DNA from: Candidatus Hydrogenedentota bacterium
Lineage (GTDB): Bacteria > Hydrogenedentota > Hydrogenedentia > Hydrogenedentales > JAEUWI01
Assembly (NCBI GenBank): GCA_030430835.1
Contig: JAUIKJ010000196.1
Coordinates: 1 to 6,036 of the forward strand
Direction: 5' to 3'
DNA: 6,036 bases
Each line of letters starts with the position of its first letter. Within the stretch, counting starts at the first letter, position 1. Position numbers and translations under genes: made by a program. Positions 1 through 6,036 of the stretch are shown here, in pieces. The notes beneath the pieces were generated by a model. It had not been told where the DNA came from. It saw only the letters and a program-made list of their open reading frames with translations, and did no database searches.

Positions 1-21
1 CATCACAAAGACGGGATGGTA

Positions 22-1785
22 TCAGGTTGTACCACGGCTTCGGAAGCCACGCGCCCCCGCCAGCACGATCACCATCAATCCGAACACGACGTAGGATCCC
101 GCATGACTGCGAAGCAACTGTCCAAAAGACGGGGGCACCACCGACGCCGCGGCGGGCGCCTGGACCGAAATGGGATGGCCGAGTTGCAGGATTGCGCTGT
201 GGCGCAGCGTCACGCCGATCTCGGCGCCCTGCGCGGTCTCGCGCACCTGCGGCACGCCCACGACAAGGCCGTCCACCTGACGCGCGTAGTACCAGGCACG
301 ATCCCCTTCGGATTCGTGGTAGGCATAGACCCGCAGCGATGCGGCGTCTTCTCCCTGCGGCACGGGCAGCCATAGCGTCTGCGGAGCGGCGAAGACGCCT
401 TCGGTGCCGGTGGTGTAGGCGACGCCCACTCCCTCGGGCAGCCAGGGCGCAGCATCCCCGGCGAAATCCACTGCCAGTGCCTTGGCCTGCGCCGGGTTCG
501 CCAGTGCGGCATCTGCGATGAAACTGCGCACCTGTGCGCCGGCGGTCAGGACAATGACCTCGTCGTCGTTCCATGCGGGCGCGGGCGTGGCGACAATCCA
601 CCAGGCACCGCTGGATGCGGGAAAAATTTCGAGGGTCGCGGACGCACTGGACCACAACGCGGCGTCATCGGGGCGCTTGCCATCAACACGCATGGCGGCG
701 GCGGCACCCAAGGCAAGCGGAATCTCACCGCCCGCGACGGTGCCTTGTGGGTAAACGCGGGCCTTCGTGGTGGCGTTCGCACTGGCCGCCTTTGCGGCAC
801 CGCGGTATCCGGAGACCGGCGGGTCGCTGAAGTCGCCCTCGCAACCCTGCGGCGTACGCGCACGCACCCAATAAAAATAACGAATCACTTCCGGGTTGGC
901 GTTGCAACTGCAGCCGGTGCCGGTCATCGCAGGGGCCTGTGCCGTGATGTCCGTGAAGAAGGTAGACGGGGACCAGCCGGATCCGAGCGGCACGGCGTTA
1001 TCCAGGTCCTGGTCGCTGCTGCGGAACACGCGGTACTCCGCGCCCACGGTCGCGACAGCGTCCCAGGAAATCACAACGGCATCGGGGCGTCCTTCGCTGG
1101 CAGTTACGTTTTGCGGCGTGGCCGCCACGGGCTGGCAGCCCACGGTAACGATACCGTCGGCGTGGGTTACCGGGATGGACACCGTCTGCTGGCCGCCCTG
1201 GCCGTTGTCGATCGAGGCTGCGGCACTGGAGAACACGACGGATACCTCGCCCTGTTCATTGGTGACCGGGATAGGCGCACTCTCGTTGACGCCGTCGAGC
1301 GCGAGTTGGTCGTTGGGGCTGGCGGCATCCAGCACGCGAAAGGTTGCCGTAAGCAGCGGACCATCCGGGATTCGTGCGGTTCCGCCCTGAATGGCGATGC
1401 CGAGCACACCTTCGTCGAGCACCTCGGTGTCGATGGCCTTGTTGCGTCCGGTGAGCGCAGCTTCGGGACGGACGATGCTGCGGAAAGTGATCGCGTTGCC
1501 ATCACTGTCGAGCACGGGGTCGCCGTTGTCGTCCGTGAAGGTGAACTCGAAGGCATTGCCCACGGGTGCGATCTTCGCGGGATCATAGGCGATAAAGATC
1601 ACCATCGTGCTGGGCTGGGTATCACCGGAATCGATGTCGACCAGGATCTCGACAGTGTCACCGACATTGGTGGTGCCGTCACCGATGCCCAGCGTAATCG
1701 GATCGGGGTCATTGCCTGCAAAGGCATTCGCCGCCACCAACAGCGCGCACGCCGTACCCCAGATTGCCCATCGCTTCGAATACAT
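22..1785 (-). CDS. Exported cohesin-like / fibronectin III-like protein with C-terminal membrane anchor
   Basis: Complete 587-residue gene. Residues 1-23 form a typical signal peptide (basic start, hydrophobic core, AFA before the likely cut), so the product is exported. Residues about 29-216 look like a cohesin / carbohydrate-binding-type beta-sandwich: VGDTVEILVDID, then a YDPAKI segment, and an acidic DDNGDP...DSDGN stretch (85-97) that could bind calcium. Residues about 218-327 resemble a fibronectin type III domain (VVISWDAV, YRVFRS, YFYWVRA) with cysteines 217, 292, 294 and 315 that may form disulfides. Residues about 340-540 are beta-rich and unassigned. Residues 564-578 are one hydrophobic segment followed by an arginine-rich tail (RGFRSRGTT), the layout of a C-terminal anchor or sorting signal. 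The ATG is chosen because the signal peptide starts there; only a weak GGGG (1795-1798) precedes it. No catalytic motif is seen; a surface adhesion or scaffold role is inference. It is divergent from the kinase gene. Confidence 0.85.
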   Translation of the reverse strand: MYSKRWAIWGTACALLVAANAFAGNDPDPITLGIGDGTTNVGDTVEILVDIDSGDTQPSTMVIFIAYDPAKIAPVGNAFEFTFTDDNGDPVLDSDGNAITFRSIVRPEAALTGRNKAIDTEVLDEGVLGIAIQGGTARIPDGPLLTATFRVLDAASPNDQLALDGVNESAPIPVTNEQGEVSVVFSSAAASIDNGQGGQQTVSIPVTHADGIVTVGCQPVAATPQNVTASEGRPDAVVISWDAVATVGAEYRVFRSSDQDLDNAVPLGSGWSPSTFFTDITAQAPAMTGTGCSCNANPEVIRYFYWVRARTPQGCEGDFSDPPVSGYRGAAKAASANATTKARVYPQGTVAGGEIPLALGAAAAMRVDGKRPDDAALWSSASATLEIFPASSGAWWIVATPAPAWNDDEVIVLTAGAQVRSFIADAALANPAQAKALAVDFAGDAAPWLPEGVGVAYTTGTEGVFAAPQTLWLPVPQGEDAASLRVYAYHESEGDRAWYYARQVDGLVVGVPQVRETAQGAEIGVTLRHSAILQLGHPISVQAPAAASVVPPSFGQLLRSHAGSYVVFGLMVIVLAGARGFRSRGTT

Positions 1786-1867
1786 CGCGCAGTACCCCGT
1801 CGTTCATTGCTTCATGGTCCGATAGCCATGCGTATGCTACCGGTGGATCGCCGAAACATTAACCTTG

Positions 1868-1888
1868 CGGAAATTCCCGGCCGGATTC
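1868..1888 (+). promoter_or_regulatory. Bipartite motif copy 1, CGGAAATTC-N5-CGGATTC
   Basis: CGGAAATTC (1868-1876) and CGGATTC (1882-1888) are separated by five bases. The same two words in the same order and strand recur with a three-base spacer at 4153-4171, upstream of apaG. The two words resemble each other (CGGA then TTC), like direct half-sites of a DNA-binding protein. This copy lies about 83-103 bases upstream of the cohesin-like gene and about 110 upstream of the kinase gene. Regulatory function is inference. Confidence 0.35.
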
Positions 1889-1960
1889 AAGCGCTTCGCC
1901 GAAAAAGGGGCCGCAGTATTCTCATTACGCAACCCGGCGCGCCACCGGGCGACGCAACAC

Positions 1961-1989
1961 TTGTGACGCAGGCGCACAGGGTGTACGAT
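1961..1989 (+). promoter_or_regulatory. Candidate sigma70-type promoter of the kinase gene (leaderless)
   Basis: TTGTGA (1961-1966) and TACGAT (1984-1989) each match four of six consensus bases of the -35 and -10 boxes and are separated by the ideal 17 bases. The expected start of transcription, 7-9 bases after the -10 box, falls on or next to the ATG at 1998. No Shine-Dalgarno sequence lies at a useful distance from that ATG, which agrees with a leaderless transcript. Matches of this quality also occur by chance. Confidence 0.4.
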
Positions 1990-1997
1990 CCCGCGCC

Positions 1998-3674
1998 ATG
2001 ATTCAGGTGATCTGTTCACATTGCGGACTGCGTATTCTCGTGCCTCCCACGGTACAGGGAAAGCGTGGATCGTGCTTCAATTGTGGCCAGGCACTGGTCG
2101 TTCCCGGTGCGACAGATATCAAGAAGCACGCGAACCTCGACTATGAACGCGGTGACCGGGTGACCGACCGCTATGTGATCCGCGAGTTCGTCGGCAAGGG
2201 CGGCATGGGTGTCGTGTACAAGGCGCAGGATACGCTGGTCGACGAGACGGTGGCGCTCAAATTTCTGCACCCGAAGCTGCTGAGCACGGAGAAGGGCCAG
2301 CGCTTTTTCATTCAGGAAGCGCAGATCGCGCGGCGGTTGCGGCACGAGAATATCGTGGCCGTCCATGACGTGAGTTGGACCGTGGAGGGGATCCTGTTTC
2401 TTTCGATGGAATACGTCGAGGGGCAGTCGCTTCGCGATTTTCTGCGTGGCCACCGCAAGGAGCGCCGGTACATTTCGATCCGGCTCGCGGTCGCCTTTAC
2501 CTCACAGATCCTGCGCGCGCTAGAGTACGCGCACCGTTCGGTTATCCACCGGGATATCAAGCCCGAGAACGTGATGGTGCTCACCGGAGAGCGGATCAAG
2601 GTGCTGGATTTCGGTTTGGCGAAAGCCGTACAGGAGGAAGTACTTCAGGAGGCGAGCGAATCCACGGAGAGCAAGAAGGTCATTGGCACGCTGGCCTACG
2701 CCGCGCCCGAACAGGTCAAGAAACTGACAATGGACGCGCGTGCGGACATCTATGCCGTGGGCTTGATCTTGCGTGAATTGTTGACGCTGCGCACGCCGAT
2801 CGAGGAACAGGTGCCGGTGGAGCGTGCGCGCGAAGATGTGGCCCCGTCGCTCTTGAGCGTTTTGGAGAAGGCGATGATGCCGGAGCGGGAGCGGCGCTTT
2901 GCCACGGCGCGCGACTTTCGCCGGGCGTTGAACAAGGCCTTCGACGAATCGTACCGCCGGCAGACCGAGGCGATCACCGTAGCGACGCGATCCGACAACG
3001 CGACCTCCACGGAGGGCATGGTGTTTCTTGATGGCGGCAGTTTCCTGATGGGTAGCAACAACAGCGAAGTCGAGGCGCCGGAAGAAGAAGTAACCGTAGC
3101 GCCGTTCTGGATGGATGTGTACCCGGTCACCGTCGCGCAATTCTCCGAATACCTGCAGGCCACGGGCGCAGCGGAACCCAAGTTCTGGCGCGACCCGATG
3201 TACAACGGTCCGCAGCAGCCGGTCGTGGGCGTGTCCTGGATGGAAGCCGCGGCCTATGCGGCATGGGCCGGCAAGGAACTGCCGAGCGAAATGCAGTGGG
3301 AGTTCGCCGCGCGCGGCCGGGAGAACCGGCTGTATCCGTGGGGCAACCATGGACCCGATTCCACGGTTGCCAATTACAATGACTTCCTGGGCATGCCTTC
3401 CATCGTGACCATGCACGAGGAGGGCGCAACGCCCGACGGAATCTTCGATCTCGCGGGCAATATGTACGAGTGGACAGCGGATCCCTTTGTCCCCTACCAG
3501 AAGCAGCGGACGAATCCGAAGGGCGCGGCGGAGGCGCCGCGGCGTTCACTGCGCGGCGGATCCTGGAGTTCACCGCCGAATGAGTTGCAATCGACCTTTC
3601 GCAAGGGGCTTTTCCCGGAAGCGCAGGTGCCTACGGTGGGTTTCCGCTGCGTGATCAATACGGAAGCGACCTAG
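1998..3674 (+). CDS. Zinc-ribbon / Ser-Thr protein kinase / FGE-sulfatase domain fusion
   Basis: Complete 558-residue cytoplasmic protein with three parts and no membrane segment. Residues 1-36 carry CSHC (C6, C9) and CFNC (C26, C29), a zinc-ribbon pattern. Residues about 59-315 are a Hanks-type Ser/Thr kinase with all key elements: glycine loop GKGGMG (66-71), VALK lysine K88, helix-C glutamate E107, HRDIKPEN with catalytic D186, DFG (204-206) and APE (236-238). The activation loop contains a Ser/Thr-rich stretch (ESTESKK) as a possible autophosphorylation site. Residues about 340-553 are an FGE-sulfatase (SUMF1, C-type-lectin-like) domain: GGSFLMGS, PVVGVSWMEA, LPSEMQWEFAARG, LYPWGN, DLAGNMYEW, RGGSW, GFRCV. 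The two cysteines that catalyse formylglycine formation in true FGE align with S525 and L530, so this domain is probably a binding module, not an enzyme. Kinase-FGE fusions of the Pkn1 type are known in several bacterial phyla. Its substrates and ligand are unknown. Confidence 0.93.
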   Translation: MIQVICSHCGLRILVPPTVQGKRGSCFNCGQALVVPGATDIKKHANLDYERGDRVTDRYVIREFVGKGGMGVVYKAQDTLVDETVALKFLHPKLLSTEKGQRFFIQEAQIARRLRHENIVAVHDVSWTVEGILFLSMEYVEGQSLRDFLRGHRKERRYISIRLAVAFTSQILRALEYAHRSVIHRDIKPENVMVLTGERIKVLDFGLAKAVQEEVLQEASESTESKKVIGTLAYAAPEQVKKLTMDARADIYAVGLILRELLTLRTPIEEQVPVERAREDVAPSLLSVLEKAMMPERERRFATARDFRRALNKAFDESYRRQTEAITVATRSDNATSTEGMVFLDGGSFLMGSNNSEVEAPEEEVTVAPFWMDVYPVTVAQFSEYLQATGAAEPKFWRDPMYNGPQQPVVGVSWMEAAAYAAWAGKELPSEMQWEFAARGRENRLYPWGNHGPDSTVANYNDFLGMPSIVTMHEEGATPDGIFDLAGNMYEWTADPFVPYQKQRTNPKGAAEAPRRSLRGGSWSSPPNELQSTFRKGLFPEAQVPTVGFRCVINTEAT

Positions 3675-3687
3675 GCCTCAGGGCGTG

Positions 3688-3723
3688 TACTTGCCATTCG
3701 CGGGTTCGAAGCCCAAGCAAGTG
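3688..3723. terminator. Imperfect nested inverted repeat between convergent genes (weak terminator candidate)
   Basis: ACTTGC (3689-3694) pairs with GCAAGT (3717-3722), extendable by one T-G wobble pair, and inside it GGG (3702-3704) pairs with CCC (3712-3714) around a TTCGAAG loop. It lies in the 60-base gap between the convergent kinase and apaG genes, where a bidirectional terminator would be expected. No T-tract follows on either strand, and the two stems are interrupted by unequal loops, so it does not meet the usual intrinsic-terminator pattern. Confidence 0.3.
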
Positions 3724-3734
3724 CGCGGGGACGG

Positions 3735-4121
3735 TCAGTTGTTCAGCGCCGGGATGTACATGGTAAAGGGCGAAACTTCGACATCGAAGCGAAGACCGTC
3801 GTCCGCGCGCATCCGGTAGCTGCCACGCATCACGCCGAACTGGGTGCGGAGCGGACAGGCGCTGCTGTATTCGTAGGACTCGCCGGGGGCGATACGCGGC
3901 TGTTCGCCGATGACCCCGAGGCCCTTCACTTCCTCGACGTTCCCGAGGGCATCGGCGATGATCCAGTGGCGACTGATAAGCCGCGCAGCGAAATCGCCTT
4001 CGTTGGTGATGCGGATACGGTAGGCGTAGAGATACTTGTTCTCATCGGGCTGGGATCGCTCGGGCAGATAGAAGGCGTTCACCTTGACGCGAAAGCAGTT
4101 GGTGACGATTTCGGAGACCAT
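3735..4121 (-). CDS. apaG: ApaG family protein (DUF525)
   Basis: Complete 128-residue protein, the usual length of this family. The conserved core is present: YLPERSQPDEN (18-28), YLYAYRIRITNEG (30-42), SRHWIIADALG (50-60), the signature GxGxxGEQP at 67-75, the APGESYEYSS segment (78-87), GVMRGSYRM (96-104) and the closing FDVEVSPFTMYIP. ApaG is a small immunoglobulin-like beta-sandwich cytosolic protein. It is linked to cobalt/magnesium resistance in enterobacteria, where apaG sits beside apaH and ksgA; its exact biochemical role is unsettled. Neither of those partners is here: the gene follows a large exported-protein gene by 64 bases on the same strand and converges on the kinase gene. The ATG is fixed by a strong AGGAGG eight bases upstream. 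Confidence 0.95.
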   Translation of the reverse strand: MVSEIVTNCFRVKVNAFYLPERSQPDENKYLYAYRIRITNEGDFAARLISRHWIIADALGNVEEVKGLGVIGEQPRIAPGESYEYSSACPLRTQFGVMRGSYRMRADDGLRFDVEVSPFTMYIPALNN

Positions 4122-4129
4122 TCAATGTT

Positions 4130-4135
4130 CCTCCT
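4130..4135 (-). promoter_or_regulatory. Shine-Dalgarno of apaG
   Basis: On the minus strand this reads AGGAGG, a perfect anti-16S match, with eight bases between it and the apaG ATG. It is the strongest ribosome-binding site in the window and settles the start of that gene. Confidence 0.85.
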
Positions 4136-4152
4136 GTGCGGCCTGCCCGCTC

Positions 4153-4171
4153 CGGAAATTCTAACGGATTC
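4153..4171 (+). promoter_or_regulatory. Bipartite motif copy 2, CGGAAATTC-N3-CGGATTC
   Basis: CGGAAATTC (4153-4161), a three-base spacer TAA, then CGGATTC (4165-4171). All 16 motif bases equal those of the copy in the divergent region at 1868-1888; only the spacer differs. It lies 31-50 bases upstream of the apaG start and overlaps the candidate apaG -10 box, a position suited to a repressor. Function is inference. Confidence 0.35.
4158..4163 (-). promoter_or_regulatory. Possible -10 box for apaG
   Basis: The minus strand reads TAGAAT, five of six matches to TATAAT, about 36 bases upstream of the apaG ATG. This would give a short leader containing the Shine-Dalgarno. No recognisable -35 box sits 16-19 bases further upstream, so apaG may instead be co-transcribed with the preceding exported-protein gene. 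Confidence 0.25.
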
Positions 4172-4185
4172 GACCGGCGGAATCA

Positions 4186-6036
4186 TCATTGCACCGCTTC
4201 CTCGGCGAGCATGTCGTTGCGCGTACGCAACACTTCCTGCACGGATGCCTCGCCTTCGCGCCGTGGGTAGACAAAGGTATGCAGGACCGGGCCTTGACCC
4301 CGTTGCACATAAGGTTGAATCCAGCCGACGCTGCCGCGCAGGGCTTCTCCGTCTTTCACAATATGCGCACCTGATCCCAGCGCAATGAAGTATTGGGCGT
4401 CCGCACGGCCGGGATATCGGGTGCCTACGTAGCGTGCACGCGCGGTCACTTCCAGCGCGCGGCCGTCATCCACGAGTACCGGCAGCGTGACCCCGAAATC
4501 ATCGAGGTTGGGCGAACGTAGGGCGGCCAGCACGCCCTCCGGCGTTACGACGAAATGGTGAAAAAAACTGGGCCCGCCCGCGCCCGTGACGGGTGCGTAG
4601 AGTACAGTGAATTCCACGCGATCGGGTTGTTCCGAGATGGGCGTGAATACGCCGCGATAGTCCCGTGCGCGTTCGGCGAGATGCACCCAGCGATCGCCCT
4701 CCTTCCAGGCGGGGGCGAAACTGACGCCACGCCGCTTGCGGGCGTCGTGGTGGCCATCGGGCGGACCGAGGCGGCTGTCCCATTTGGCGCGCGAAAAGCG
4801 CACGGCGCCGAGCGGCGTCCAGTAGTCGCCATACTTCGGCACGTCGTCGCCGCGCAGGTTCAGGAAAACCTGTAGGCCGCCGGCGTTCGCCGTCACGCTG
4901 CCGAAGGCCGGATCGGATTGCAGCACGAAGCCCCCGATTTCACCGGGAGCAGGATGCTCTTGCCAGTCCTGTTGTTTGCGGGCGAGTGCATGGGCCTCGG
5001 CGAGATGGAAGGCGATGGTCGCGTTGTAGTTGGTGTATTGGCTTGCGGGCTGGTAGCCAACGCGATCCGCGGGATCGAAGTGGTTCTTGGTAACGAAGAA
5101 CGCGCCGGCGCGGTCGCCTTCGGTTTCTTTCCAGCGATCAATGCTCTGAAATGCCAGGCGCGCGGCACGGAGGTATTGCCCGCGAAGCACGGTGTCTTCG
5201 CTGCGATCCGCCATCAGATGAAAGGCGAGGCAGTAGAGTACGTCGTTGAAAACATGGTTGTCCGTGCGGCCGTTGGGCGGGCATTGACCCGTGGGATCCT
5301 GCAGACGCAAGGTGTAGGCGGATCCGGCGGCGAGGGCGTCTTGCAGGCCGTCGAGTCCAGCCGCCAACGGACCCAGCGCGAGCAGGTTTACCCGGCCGAC
5401 GGCCTCGACCGCGTGCGACTGTGGGTGGCCGTTCCAATCCTGGTAAAGATGGCGCGTGTCGCGGAGGACGCGTTCGCGCTGTGTGCGCCGGGTCCAGGCA
5501 TCGTGGAGAAAGGCACGGGTTTTCTGGTCATTGGCCAGACCGGCTCCGACACGGGCCGTCTCGCCGCGCATGGCATAGGTGCGCCAGTTGTTGATTTTCT
5601 CATTGCGGCCTTCGATCACGGTATCGAGTGGTGTACTTGCGCTGTCCCGCCAGCGCTGCAGGTGCGTATCGGTGACGATACCTTCGTAGTGCGTGACGAT
5701 GGCGGCCACGGCGGCGAGATAGAACTCGCCATGCCCATCGGGTATCTGGGGGTGCCCACCGGCAAAGTCGGCAAGTGCGTGATCCGCGGCGCGCACGCCC
5801 GCCTCCTTGAGGTCCAAGGCGCGCCCGGCGTGCAGCAGTGCGCCCACTGCCGCGGCGAAGTAGGGGGTGCTGTACTGGTGCTCCTTCCCGAGATAGGGAT
5901 CGACGACGGCCCCGTGTTCATTCAGGTAGGTGGCGAGCACGCGACAGACGCCTTCGACCGTATCGAGGTATGCGTCTGCCGGTGTATTCAGGGGCGTCCA
6001 AGCGTGTCCGAACAGTGCGGGCAGCAGGACGAGACC
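4186..6036 (-). CDS. Large exported protein with polysaccharide-lyase-like architecture, start outside window
   Basis: The frame is open from the TGA at 4186-4188 to the right edge, giving at least 616 residues; the start is missing. The first visible residues (GLVLLPALFGHA) look like the hydrophobic core and end of a signal peptide, so the true start is probably only a few codons beyond the edge. A GTG at 5938-5940 gives a shorter 584-residue frame, but the open frame and the leader upstream of it argue that it is an internal valine. Counting from that GTG, residues about 1-325 are helical and rich in aromatics and histidine (HQYSTPYFAAA 21-31, NNWRTYAMRGE 117-127, TDNHVFNDVLY 226-236, NYNATIAFHLAEAH 304-317). 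Residues about 335-560 are beta-rich. This helical-toroid plus beta-sandwich plan, with conserved Asn, His, Tyr and Arg, recalls heparinase or alginate-lyase type polysaccharide lyases. I do not recognise a specific family, and an enzymatic role is inference. It lies 64 bases upstream of apaG on the same strand. Confidence 0.8.
   Translation of the reverse strand, partial: GLVLLPALFGHAWTPLNTPADAYLDTVEGVCRVLATYLNEHGAVVDPYLGKEHQYSTPYFAAAVGALLHAGRALDLKEAGVRAADHALADFAGGHPQIPDGHGEFYLAAVAAIVTHYEGIVTDTHLQRWRDSASTPLDTVIEGRNEKINNWRTYAMRGETARVGAGLANDQKTRAFLHDAWTRRTQRERVLRDTRHLYQDWNGHPQSHAVEAVGRVNLLALGPLAAGLDGLQDALAAGSAYTLRLQDPTGQCPPNGRTDNHVFNDVLYCLAFHLMADRSEDTVLRGQYLRAARLAFQSIDRWKETEGDRAGAFFVTKNHFDPADRVGYQPASQYTNYNATIAFHLAEAHALARKQQDWQEHPAPGEIGGFVLQSDPAFGSVTANAGGLQVFLNLRGDDVPKYGDYWTPLGAVRFSRAKWDSRLGPPDGHHDARKRRGVSFAPAWKEGDRWVHLAERARDYRGVFTPISEQPDRVEFTVLYAPVTGAGGPSFFHHFVVTPEGVLAALRSPNLDDFGVTLPVLVDDGRALEVTARARYVGTRYPGRADAQYFIALGSGAHIVKDGEALRGSVGWIQPYVQRGQGPVLHTFVYPRREGEASVQEVLRTRNDMLAEEAVQ

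Larger units (their letters stand above)
1786..1997. promoter_or_regulatory. Divergent intergenic control region
   Basis: This 212-base stretch separates the start of the exported cohesin-like gene (minus strand) from the start of the kinase-FGE gene (plus strand), so it must carry promoters for both unless one gene is read from elsewhere. It is visibly richer in A and T than the flanking coding DNA, for example around 1850-1875 and 1900-1930. It holds a candidate sigma70-type promoter for the kinase gene, one copy of the bipartite CGGAAATTC/CGGATTC motif, and a small inverted repeat CCCGG (1933-1937) / CCGGG (1945-1949) about a dozen bases upstream of the candidate -35 box. I could not find a convincing promoter for the minus-strand gene. 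Confidence 0.6.

Noticed and set aside
1..3. CAT at the left edge, read as an ATG start of a further minus-strand gene
   Set aside because: Only the start codon would be inside the window and there is no Shine-Dalgarno in the preceding bases, so it cannot be supported.
1933..1949. Inverted repeat CCCGG-N7-CCGGG upstream of the kinase promoter, as an operator
   Set aside because: Five-base GC arms are expected by chance in DNA of this composition, and the central part overlaps the simple palindrome GGCGCGCC.
745..2001. Long plus-strand open frame (418 codons) antisense to the cohesin-like gene
   Set aside because: It runs opposite a gene with a clear signal peptide and domains, crosses the whole divergent promoter region, shows no recognisable domain and has the Arg/His/Gly-rich composition typical of antisense frames in GC-rich DNA.
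2520..3416. Minus-strand open frame (298 codons) antisense to the kinase-FGE gene
   Set aside because: The kinase and FGE motifs on the plus strand are unambiguous; the antisense product is His/Arg-rich with no domain signature and no ribosome-binding site that I can see.
3697..3722. tRNA gene suggested by the GGGTTCGAAGCCC core
   Set aside because: Only three base pairs form the T-stem, no acceptor, D or anticodon arm is present, and the sequence upstream is the coding end of the kinase gene.
3966..4388. Plus-strand open frame across the apaG start and the following gap
   Set aside because: It overlaps two well-supported minus-strand genes in antisense and includes the apaG Shine-Dalgarno; its product has no recognisable features.

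Overview
The window is GC-rich bacterial chromosomal DNA carrying four protein-coding genes packed with short gaps. I see no RNA gene, insertion sequence, integrase, CRISPR array or long repeat. An ApaG protein, two exported proteins with Gram-negative style leaders and a eukaryotic-type Ser/Thr kinase fused to a formylglycine-generating-enzyme (FGE) domain suggest a free-living Gram-negative with a large, signalling-rich genome. Myxobacteria, Acidobacteria, PVC or related candidate phyla, or an unusual gammaproteobacterium would all fit. I cannot fix the phylum from the sequence.

Layout, left to right: (1) 22-1785, minus strand: an exported 587-residue protein with signal peptide, cohesin-like domain, fibronectin type III-like domain, a long beta-rich region and a C-terminal membrane segment with a basic tail. 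(2) 1786-1997: a 212-base divergent promoter region. (3) 1998-3674, plus strand: a 558-residue fusion of an N-terminal CxxC/CxxC zinc-ribbon, a complete Ser/Thr kinase domain and a C-terminal FGE-sulfatase domain that lacks both catalytic cysteines. (4) 3675-3734: a short convergent gap with an imperfect nested inverted repeat. (5) 3735-4121, minus strand: apaG, with a strong Shine-Dalgarno. (6) 4122-4185: a 64-base gap. (7) 4186 to the right edge, minus strand: a large exported protein of at least 616 residues, with an alpha-helical N-terminal half and a beta-rich C-terminal half, resembling the architecture of polysaccharide lyases. Its true start lies beyond the window; the GTG at 5938-5940 that gives the longest closed reading frame is an internal valine codon.

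Working together: the kinase gene and the cohesin-like surface protein gene are divergent and share one control region. The large exported gene and apaG are in tandem and could be partly co-transcribed. A bipartite motif, CGGAAATTC-N3/5-CGGATTC, occurs once in the divergent region and once just upstream of apaG. It is the most unexpected non-coding signal here and could be a shared regulator site. No complete multi-gene novel system is visible. The most notable protein is the zinc-ribbon/kinase/inactive-FGE fusion, with an apparently leaderless promoter.
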